Below are positions 25,367 to 31,485 of a DNA stretch of 35,937 nucleotides, piece by piece. Made by a program: the position numbers and the translations under genes. Location: contig RYWJ01000007.1 in assembly GCA_003979185.1 (NCBI GenBank), forward strand, positions 1-35,937, read 5' to 3'. Below the pieces are notes generated by a model. The model did no database searches, had not been told where the DNA came from, and saw nothing but the letters and a program-made list of their open reading frames with translations. Every line of letters begins with the position of its first letter. The first letter of the stretch is position 1. This DNA comes from Candidatus Saccharimonadota bacterium. Its GTDB lineage: Bacteria > Patescibacteriota > Saccharimonadia > Saccharimonadales > Saccharimonadaceae.

Positions 25367-28117
25367 TTACCTGACTTTAAAAAAAGCTTCTTTTGACTGA
25401 TTTTCTTCATTTCGCGTTTTAAGGCTATCTAGAGGCTCTGTATGAGGTTTTTCGGGCGTAGGGCTATCTGATACCGCTTGTGGCTTATCGAGGCCTTGTA
25501 GGGCTTCTACGGGCTTCTCAGGGGCATTTGTAGCTTTGACAATTTCAGCTTTCTTAAGTTTCCAAGAATCCAAGAAACTCGTCTTTTCATCCACCGCTTG
25601 AGCTTTTTCAAGCTGACCAATTGGTCCAGTGTCACCAGAAGCTTTAGCTTTGCTCGCTGCTTTCTCCTCAGCTTGCCAACGCTGCTTGATCTCAGCTTCC
25701 ACCTCAGCCCGAGTCTTAGCGTAGCGAGAGGCCGAATATTCCTTCATAGTTTCAAGAAGCTGCGGATTTGGATTGCCCATTGGCGGCAATAAGCTCATTG
25801 TAAACGGTGCTGAGGGCAAATTATACATCATGACCGTCGCGATCGCCTGATAATTTCCCTGTTTATGCAAATCTTCCGCGTTAAACACTGGCGTAAAGGC
25901 TTTTTCCATCAGCTCGGCATCGGTTACGCCAAGACGACCAGCCATAATTGTACCAACGTTACCCAAAATACCTTCGCGGATTTTATCTGTTAATTGCGTC
26001 ATGAACTGGTTCGCCAGAAAAAGGTTAAGACGATACTTGCGAGCCTCAGAGAGAATACTCTCAAAACTCTCTGTCGCAAAATTCTGGAACTCATCCACAA
26101 AGAGGCAGAAATCTTTGCGTTCATCTTCTGGAATATCTGCACGGCTCATGGCAGCCGCTTGGAATTTCATCACCAAAATCATACCGAGCAACTGCGAGTT
26201 AATATCGCCGAGACGTCCCTTTGACAAGTTGACTAAGAATATTTTCTTCTTGTCCATAATATCACGAATATTAAAACCGCTTTTGGTTTGACCAAGGATA
26301 TTACGCATAATAGTATTAGAGAGGAATGGTCCCCACTTCGAGGTAAACCACGTAATTACCTCACCAGCATCATTGGACTTCTGTGAAGCTGGAAATTCTT
26401 TTGTCCAATAATCATATACTGCCTTATCTGTTACATAGTGTAGCTTCGACTTCACAAATTCTGGATCAGTAAAACACTGCGGAATGTCGATAAAAGTCGC
26501 GCCATTTGGATCCGACATTAATAGTAGTGCTGCATTACGGAACATATGCTGACCTCTTGGGCCGAAGAAGCCCTGATTGCTTGGGTCAAACAGACTGATG
26601 AGCATGTTAATCCCCTCTTGCACAATAAAGTCTTTCTGATCGTCAGAGGTAAACTCAAACATATTCATACCAATCGGATGCTCGATATCGGCCGGATCAA
26701 AGTATATAATATCGTCAATACGATTCTCTGGCACCTTACTCATTAGCAACTCCACCGCATCGCCATGCGGATCAATAAAGGCAAATCCCCTACCATCCAC
26801 CATATCCTGATAAGCTACGTTGGTCAAAAGTACTGATTTACCCATACCCGTAGAACCGATTACATATGTATGGCGGCGGCGATCGTTCTCGGATAGTTTA
26901 ATCTCTTTTTGCTCACCACGAAATTCATTCACACCGAGCAATACTCCTTCTGTGACCAATTTTGCTGGTCCCTCGACTTGTTTGGTAGCTTGCCGTTCTA
27001 CCTGAGAAGTAGGAATAGCATTTTGTGCTGGCAGATGAAAAATTGAGGCGAGTTCTACGCTGTTCAAAATATTTGTTCGATTTTTCCTTGGGAAGAACCT
27101 AAAAATATAATCTACTGCTAAACGTTTTGGGTTCTTGAGTGCCTCATATCGAAAACCATTATAATTCTGCGTATCAAACTGCGAAAAAGCCGCCACTACA
27201 CCACCGAGCATTGCTTCCGAACGTGGCTTATTGGATGAGCTAGCCACAATGCGAATCAGGGTCTCAAAACCTGGACTCTTGGTCTTATTTTCGATCGCCG
27301 CAATCTCTTCTTGTTTGAGGTTAGATAAACCATCTTTCTTACTTTCTAACTCATCATGAGCCTCAGGTGGACGCCAAAACGCAATGCTTAAATCTTTTAT
27401 AATATACGCAAATTCGTATAAAATTTTTGCACCACCATTATGAGTTTTACGACCTTTTCGTAAATTTTGTACTCGCTCTTCCGCAATTTTTGTCCAAGAA
27501 CCGTCGGTCGGCCTGAGTAAAATTTGTAGAGAAATTCCTTCGTCTTGCTTTGTGACTGACATAGCATTTAGAATCGCTAGACTAGCGTCGCGTTTGCTAT
27601 CCTCGTAAGTACTAATCGGGTAGACAAACTCTTTCTTCAGGCTCAGCTCACCGCCAGCGATCTGATCGGTCGTTACGTCTTTGGAAAAAATACTGTCCGG
27701 CTCAACCTCTTCCAGACGTGCTGATGGGTAAGCCGAGATAATCGCCTGCTTCACGGTTTCCGTCAAAACGGCCGGGACCATTGTATAATATTTGATCAGA
27801 CCGTTTCGCGCCACAATTTCAAAAGACATATGTCGCTGCCCAAAAACCTTGCTGTCAAAGCCTTTTTTGAGCGTTGAAGCGATAATAGAGTACATTACCT
27901 GGGCTTGGCTTAATGCTTCATTGGTCACATCACGCTCATCGCGGCCACCGCCCTGAATATCGTCAGTCGACGGTGGTAGATGAATCAACATCGGTACTAA
28001 TTTTAGGCTACGTTCGTAAGCTTTTGCCTTACGCTGTCCACCTAAATAGATCGCTACCGTGATACCTATTATTATAACGATAACGATTACAATGATTAAT
28101 GCGACTAACCAATTCAT
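25367..28117 (-). CDS. VirD4/TraG-like membrane ATPase (type IV secretion or DNA-transfer type)
   Basis: 916 aa. One membrane helix at the N-terminus (3-25) precedes a long N-terminal region (30-400) of a type common in Patescibacteria. The motor domain has Walker A GSTGMGKSV (421-429), Walker B DFCLFVDEFQ (669-678) and a downstream sensor QF (704-705). It resembles the TraG/VirD4 coupling ATPases that feed DNA or protein into a type IV channel. The C-terminal 120 residues are low complexity; the last 60 (KPVEALQGLDKP...) are encoded by a dispersed DNA repeat that also occurs outside genes. The start overlaps the preceding stop codon by one base (TAATG), a sign of coupled translation. No VirB4 or channel genes are in the window. 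Confidence 0.85.
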   Translation of the reverse strand: MNWLVALIIVIVIVIIIGITVAIYLGGQRKAKAYERSLKLVPMLIHLPPSTDDIQGGGRDERDVTNEALSQAQVMYSIIASTLKKGFDSKVFGQRHMSFEIVARNGLIKYYTMVPAVLTETVKQAIISAYPSARLEEVEPDSIFSKDVTTDQIAGGELSLKKEFVYPISTYEDSKRDASLAILNAMSVTKQDEGISLQILLRPTDGSWTKIAEERVQNLRKGRKTHNGGAKILYEFAYIIKDLSIAFWRPPEAHDELESKKDGLSNLKQEEIAAIENKTKSPGFETLIRIVASSSNKPRSEAMLGGVVAAFSQFDTQNYNGFRYEALKNPKRLAVDYIFRFFPRKNRTNILNSVELASIFHLPAQNAIPTSQVERQATKQVEGPAKLVTEGVLLGVNEFRGEQKEIKLSENDRRRHTYVIGSTGMGKSVLLTNVAYQDMVDGRGFAFIDPHGDAVELLMSKVPENRIDDIIYFDPADIEHPIGMNMFEFTSDDQKDFIVQEGINMLISLFDPSNQGFFGPRGQHMFRNAALLLMSDPNGATFIDIPQCFTDPEFVKSKLHYVTDKAVYDYWTKEFPASQKSNDAGEVITWFTSKWGPFLSNTIMRNILGQTKSGFNIRDIMDKKKIFLVNLSKGRLGDINSQLLGMILVMKFQAAAMSRADIPEDERKDFCLFVDEFQNFATESFESILSEARKYRLNLFLANQFMTQLTDKIREGILGNVGTIMAGRLGVTDAELMEKAFTPVFNAEDLHKQGNYQAIATVMMYNLPSAPFTMSLLPPMGNPNPQLLETMKEYSASRYAKTRAEVEAEIKQRWQAEEKAASKAKASGDTGPIGQLEKAQAVDEKTSFLDSWKLKKAEIVKATNAPEKPVEALQGLDKPQAVSDSPTPEKPHTEPLDSLKTRNEENQSKEAFFKVR
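25414..25540. repeat. Dispersed repeat, copy B (encodes the VirD4-like C-terminus)
   Basis: Starts GCGTTTTAAGGCTATCTAGA; gapless alignment with copy A (23895). Inside the coding sequence and in frame on the minus strand. Confidence 0.65.
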
Positions 28118-28674
28118 TAATTACGACTCCCCAGAATACGGTTAAAGACGTCTTTCAGGAAAGTAGTTCGATTTTGCGTCATCAGCTCATCCAATTGTCC
28201 TGGATGGTAATCATGGTGCGAGATCATCCGATCGACCGCATCGACGGTATCGTGCGTAATCCGTTTATTATTACTATCCATGATTTTCTTAACATAAGAG
28301 CCATTTAATCCCTGTTCGTTGGCGATGTCCTCACGATCCTCTGCCAATCGCTCTTGTGCTTGAATCTCAGTCTCTGCACCGATCAGGCTTGCCTTCTCCA
28401 TCGCCTGCGCGCCATACCCATTCTCAACTTCAGTCATTTCGCGAATGCGCTCAGTATTAGCAATGTTCGTCTGCTCTGTCGGATTTGCAAGTTGGTCAGG
28501 ATTATACGTTAACACTTTACCGCCAATATTACCAGCTTGCTCGCGGCTAAACTCCCTCGATTTACTCTCGCTGAGTTCTGGTGCGGTTAAATCAGTACTG
28601 CGATCAATCTCTTCCGTCAATTCTCGCGCATTTGGTATATTTTGCCTACCGTACTCAGTTTCATGACCATCCAT
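28117..28674 (-). CDS. Cytoplasmic hypothetical protein, first gene of the VirD4-like cluster
   Basis: 185 aa, acidic, no membrane segment and no signal. Rich in Glu, Arg, Asn and Asp; the middle (about 75-120, TERIREMTEVENGYGAQAME, QERLAEDRED) is likely helical and possibly coiled coil. Its stop overlaps the ATG of the ATPase gene. It has no Shine-Dalgarno sequence; extended -10 TGT-TACAAT lies exactly 6 nt before ATG, so it is probably leaderless and drives the whole cluster. It could be an accessory or adaptor protein for the ATPase. Family unknown. Confidence 0.75.
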   Translation of the reverse strand: MDGHETEYGRQNIPNARELTEEIDRSTDLTAPELSESKSREFSREQAGNIGGKVLTYNPDQLANPTEQTNIANTERIREMTEVENGYGAQAMEKASLIGAETEIQAQERLAEDREDIANEQGLNGSYVKKIMDSNNKRITHDTVDAVDRMISHHDYHPGQLDELMTQNRTTFLKDVFNRILGSRN

Positions 28675-28680
28675 AAGCTT

Positions 28681-28686
28681 ATTGTA
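28681..28686 (-). promoter_or_regulatory. Leaderless-type promoter of the VirD4-like cluster
   Basis: TACAAT (extended TGT) 6 nt before ATG 28674, with TTTAAT as a weak -35 box. Confidence 0.6.
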
Positions 28687-28735
28687 ACATTTTAAGCATA
28701 AGAATTAAAGGGGTTTTGTATACAAATTTTATGCT

Positions 28736-29080
28736 TTAATTTCGTTTACTCACCAAGAAACACGCTATGAAAATCACGACCGCCACAAGCGCAATCGTTA
28801 ATGGTCCAAGCGTCCCCAGCGACTGGATCAATAGTAGCATAATTGGGCCAAAAGCAATAATCGCAGCATAGAGATAGCCTTTACGCCCCATTTGCTTACC
28901 CGAAATTTTCATAAAAATTTTAACCACTATCGTTGAGACGCCCAAAACCAGTACATAACAAGCTGTGAAAAATGCCAAAACCCCGAGAGGGCCAATGCCC
29001 GTCGGGGTAGTAAAATTCATTATCAGCAACAAAATAATTGCCGCAAATAAACTCAAAACTGTTATAAGATGCTTAGGCAT
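28736..29080 (-). CDS. Small four-helix membrane protein
   Basis: 114 aa with four hydrophobic stretches (about 4-24, 32-56, 68-87, 91-110) and a short basic loop in the middle (KISGKQMGRKG). No motif beyond the helices. TATAAT with extended TGA lies exactly 6 nt before the ATG, so it is probably leaderless. Function unknown. It marks the left edge of a 2.4-kb region without protein genes. Confidence 0.75.
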   Translation of the reverse strand: MPKHLITVLSLFAAIILLLIMNFTTPTGIGPLGVLAFFTACYVLVLGVSTIVVKIFMKISGKQMGRKGYLYAAIIAFGPIMLLLIQSLGTLGPLTIALVAVVIFIACFLVSKRN

Positions 29081-29086
29081 AACCTT

Positions 29087-29092
29087 ATTATA
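29087..29092 (-). promoter_or_regulatory. Leaderless-type promoter of the small membrane protein
   Basis: TGA-TATAAT followed by exactly 6 nt and the ATG at 29080. Confidence 0.6.
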
Positions 29093-29466
29093 TCATACTC
29101 CAAGAAAACCATCACGGTAGTCCAAACATATTCTATATCTGCGATTCCCCGCTAGGCATATACCTAGCCCAACTAATCTTTCGATCTGTCAACTTAGTCA
29201 ATAAACATCGTTTCGGTCATGTCTGTCAAATAGATTATCCTAATTTTCACCTCGGTTGTGCAGCGCTTCTCCTCGCGCCACATATAAGTTTTGAAGACTA
29301 ACTATTATGGCCTCATCGCTAAGGCTTCCCCCATTGGACATAAATAGTAGAAAAAGAATTTTGCTGTTTTCAGCATGATAAACATAGACACATCGTGGCA
29401 TCTTTGTAGTTTATCGTGATACTATAACGACAAATACCTTACGATATTGTGCATGTCATAGATTTT

Positions 29467-29538
29467 TAGGGAGAGAATGGGTGAGTTATCTGGCATTTAA
29501 ACATTGTTACTTTGGGCCACAACTCTGCCCATTCCCTG
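29467..29538. other. Long imperfect hairpin, about 72 nt
   Basis: Stem segments GAATGGG/CCCATTC, AGTT/AACT and TGGC/GCCA are stacked with small internal loops around a 21-nt apical loop. No T run follows on either strand, so it is not a terminator. Confidence 0.5.
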
Positions 29539-29548
29539 TATTGACCGC

Positions 29549-29564
29549 TCCACGATATCGTGGA
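29549..29564. promoter_or_regulatory. 16-bp perfect palindrome
   Basis: TCCACGATATCGTGGA, an uninterrupted dyad. It could be a dimeric regulator site. No gene starts nearby. Confidence 0.5.
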
Positions 29565-29777
29565 ACTTAAAACTAGCTATTTTAATCAATTCTGTATAGT
29601 ATATGTAAAATGTGCTAACTGATTAAGGCTAGATTTGGCATTGGAACTCCGTAAACCTTGATTCACTCCAGAGGGCGAGCCAGATCAATCAGATGATTGT
29701 TCTATAGCATCGCGCCTGGATTGAATTATAGCTCACGATTCCACCGGCAATGCAATTCTGCTATATAAAATAGCTCT

Positions 29778-29851
29778 AGTTCAGAGTAATTCCGATCGGT
29801 AGATTACTAATCGAATGATTAATTCCCTACCGAATCCGAGTTTGCTGAACT
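29778..29851. other. 74-bp nested dyad
   Basis: AGTTCAG/CTGAACT, CGGTAG/CTACCG and TAATC/GATTA are all centred on 29814.5, without bulges between the arms. The three separate paired blocks sharing one axis suggest a structured RNA or a large operator. Confidence 0.55.
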
Positions 29852-30141
29852 GCGCCTTCTAGAACTATCAAAGATAATTAGCTAGAATAAGGCCTCGACT
29901 GAAACAATACTTATAAAAGATTGTTGCTGGTCGCTATTGCAAAACGCCGTAGTAGTTCCGCAAGCCTCGGGTAATTCCTAGAAAATGTAATTTATGGCTA
30001 GAAATTACCGTTCCGCCCGCGGAAATACTTTTTACTTTGGTTTATTAAGTTGCATTTTTGTTTGTCCTGTTTGTTGTCTGCCTGGACTGTCCTTATACTA
30101 TCATGCTTATGTAAAATATTCAAGACTTTTTCATAAAAATA

Positions 30142-30160
30142 TGTTGTCTTTTTTACAACA
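30142..30160. promoter_or_regulatory. TGTTGT-N7-ACAACA operator 1
   Basis: Inverted repeat TGTTGT / ACAACA with a 7-nt centre. One of four similar sites between 30142 and 31320. Confidence 0.6.
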
Positions 30161-30197
30161 ATAGCTATTTTGTATCTGTTACTTCGTCGTATAGTAG

Positions 30198-30216
30198 TGT
30201 TGTAAAATTTACAACA
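30198..30216. promoter_or_regulatory. TGTTGT-N7-ACAACA operator 2
   Basis: TGTTGT-AAAATTT-ACAACA, a complete dyad including the centre. Confidence 0.65.
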
Positions 30217-30280
30217 TGATGGTTAATTGTAATGCTCCAAAATCTAGCTGATATTGTAAAAAATACTCTTAGTTCCCTAT

Positions 30281-30305
30281 AAATGTTGTTATATGGACAA
30301 CATTT
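30281..30305. promoter_or_regulatory. AAATGTTGT-N7-ACAACATTT operator 3
   Basis: Nine-base perfect arms around a 7-nt centre. It lies at the predicted start site of a weak plus-strand promoter (TTGTAA-N18-TATAAA, about 30254-30283), a usual place for a repressor site. Confidence 0.65.
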
Positions 30306-30313
30306 ATAGTATT

Positions 30314-30424
30314 CTAAGCGCTTTACTGAATATGAATAACTGTTTTAACAATAAGCTTTTAAGCGTATTTCTGAAACCTTTGTATGTAGCCACATACGCT
30401 TAGTGTGTCGCGGACAAATGTGGC
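30314..30424 (+). other. Region with mutually exclusive RNA pairings
   Basis: CTAAGCG (30314-30320) and TAAGCGTAT (30360-30368) can both pair with the same ATACGCTTAG (30394-30403). GTATGT/ACATAC (30382-30397) and GCCACAT/ATGTGGC (30389-30424) compete with these. A 23-codon frame, MNNCFNNKLLSVFLKPLYVA... (30332-30403), spans it without a Shine-Dalgarno sequence. Confidence 0.45.
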
Positions 30425-30431
30425 AATCGTC

Positions 30432-30468
30432 AAAAAAGACCGGTAACTGCGAGGAAAAACCGGTCTTT
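30432..30468 (-). terminator. Terminator of candidate sRNA 2
   Basis: AAAGACCGGT (30435-30444) / ACCGGTCTTT (30459-30468), a perfect 10-bp stem. On the minus strand it is followed by six T. Confidence 0.85.
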
Positions 30469-30537
30469 GTAGAGTGTGGAGTTATTTTGGCTATTTTTGT
30501 GTTTGGCTTCAGTGAATAAATTTTGTATTCAGAAGCT
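30432..30537 (-). ncRNA. Candidate small RNA 2, about 106 nt
   Basis: Promoter TTGACG-N17-TATTAT (30572-30544) and a strong terminator (30432-30468) bound a short transcript without a reading frame. It begins with hairpin GCTTC-TGAATA / TATTCA-ct-GAAGC, then has an unstructured A-rich stretch with AACTCCACACTC, then the terminator stem. The layout resembles candidate sRNA 1: 5' hairpin, linker with CUCC, terminator. No known family recognised. Confidence 0.6.
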
Positions 30538-30543
30538 ATCTCT

Positions 30544-30572
30544 ATAATATCGCGAAAAAGTGCTTACGTCAA
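30544..30572 (-). promoter_or_regulatory. Promoter of candidate sRNA 2
   Basis: TTGACG (30572-30567), 17 nt, TATTAT (30549-30544). A DnaA-box-like TTTTCCACA (plus strand, about 30611-30619) lies upstream. The stretch 30573-30798 holds no other feature I recognise. Confidence 0.7.
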
Positions 30573-30798
30573 CACATTTTTGAACAATATTTTTATGATT
30601 TTTGTTAGAGTTTTCCACAGGCACTTTTTGTCAAGGTCATCACATGACAACAAACATTTTGCCCATCAAATTCATATTATTCATGTTGATAATGTTTTCT
30701 AGTAGACTCCTCATTGTCTAAGTATCAATCACTTACGTAACCTTCGCTAAATAAACCTAGACAAGATTTGCTGCACCGAGCCTTGCTACCAGCACAAT

Positions 30799-30819
30799 AA
30801 AAAACGGCCATACTGGCCG
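30799..30819 (-). terminator. tmRNA terminator
   Basis: CGGCC/GGCCG with a 5-nt loop (30805-30819), followed on the minus strand by six T. Confidence 0.85.
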
Positions 30820-30834
30820 ATTCTTAGTTCTAAC

Positions 30835-31185
30835 TGGTGGAGCTGCCGGATACTGCCTCCGGGTCCGAAAAATCTTCATAATACCATTCTACACGCATAG
30901 TTTCTTGTTTCGTCGGCAAACTCCTACAGCTGCAAGAAACAAAACTGTAAGTGCCCTGATAAATTTTTCGAGCAGAATATCATCACTATCCTACCTTATC
31001 ACCGTAATCTAATAATCTGCCGCGTACGGAGACTAAGCGTCAGACCAGCCTAGAAATAATTAATTAGGCATAAACAGGTGCATAAAGCACATGCTTTGAA
31101 GTGGTTTTTTCACTTATTCAATACTTACGGTATCAATCGTCGTGCCTGGTATCTGTTAATAATCCGTCTAAGCTTTGTCAGCCCC
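30835..31185 (-). ncRNA. ssrA: tmRNA (transfer-messenger RNA)
   Basis: Rescues stalled ribosomes and tags the incomplete protein. 351 nt. The ends form a tRNA-Ala-like acceptor: 5' GGGGCTG (31185-31179) pairs with CAGCTCC, then A and encoded CCA. The third pair is G-U, the alanine identity pair. The 5' part continues AAAGCTTAGACGG, aligning with the tmRNA D-region. A possible tag frame follows ATAAGT and ends LYAPVYA-stop, with GCCTA/TAGGC pairing around the stop as in helix 5. The 3' part CGGACCCGGA...TCCGGCAGCTCCACCA aligns base for base in length with E. coli tmRNA. Unusual: the T-loop reads GGCAGTA, not the usual TTCRANT type, and the D-loop GG is GC. The resume codon (perhaps GAA) is uncertain. 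Confidence 0.85.
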
Positions 31186-31195
31186 AGATATTCTT

Positions 31196-31223
31196 ATTAT
31201 ATCACTAAGCTTATTTTTGGCAA
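31196..31223 (-). promoter_or_regulatory. tmRNA promoter
   Basis: TTGCCA (31223-31218), 16 nt, TATAAT (31201-31196), extended TGA. The start would be about 4 nt before the mature 5' end. Confidence 0.8.
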
Positions 31224-31304
31224 GTAGTACTACTTCCTAATAAGCCTACTTTTAGCTAAGCATCTATTCTTTCTTAGGTGTAACTTATGTCGTCTAATCT
31301 ATCA

Positions 31305-31319
31305 TTGTCAAAAACACAA
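31305..31319. promoter_or_regulatory. TTGT-N7-ACAA operator 4, upstream of comM
   Basis: TTGT-CAAAAAC-ACAA, the same spacing as operators 1-3. Flanked by a wider CTAAT/ATTAG pair. The stretch 31224-31449 has no gene. Confidence 0.5.
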
Positions 31320-31449
31320 CATTAGATAGCTATACTTAAAATTTTCAATTATTAACATTTTCGTCTGTTAAATCTAGTGCTCAAACTGTCTTGTAAAAAA
31401 TACTTTTACTGATAGTATGATCTTGCAGAATGTGATAATAAGTTTATGC

Positions 31450-31479
31450 TTGTATTTTTCAACTTCTTTTCGTTAGACT
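31450..31479 (+). promoter_or_regulatory. comM promoter, leaderless type
   Basis: TTGTAT (31450-31455), 18 nt, TAGACT (31474-31479), then exactly 6 nt to the ATG. No Shine-Dalgarno sequence is present. Confidence 0.55.
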
Positions 31480-31485
31480 GTTAGC

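Larger units (their letters stand above)
29093..30140. other. Gene-free region rich in inverted repeats
   Basis: No protein-coding frame. Palindromes and hairpins seen: GCTAGG-N6-CCTAGC (29151-29168); a long imperfect hairpin AGGG..GAATGGG..AGTT..TGGC / GCCA..AACT..CCCATTC.CCT (29467-29538); 16-bp perfect palindrome TCCACGATATCGTGGA (29549-29564); GCTAT/ATAGC (29760-29774); nested 74-bp dyad (29778-29851); GGTAATTcCTAG/CTAGaAATTACC (29970-30009); TTCCGC/GCGGAA (30011-30024). I could not match it to a known RNA family. Confidence 0.6.

Noticed and set aside
29081..31485. Chromosome replication origin (oriC)
   Set aside because: Transcription diverges here and a TTTTCCACA box is present, but dnaA and dnaN are absent, no cluster of DnaA boxes is seen, and the plus strand looks C-rich on both sides, so no skew change is apparent by eye.
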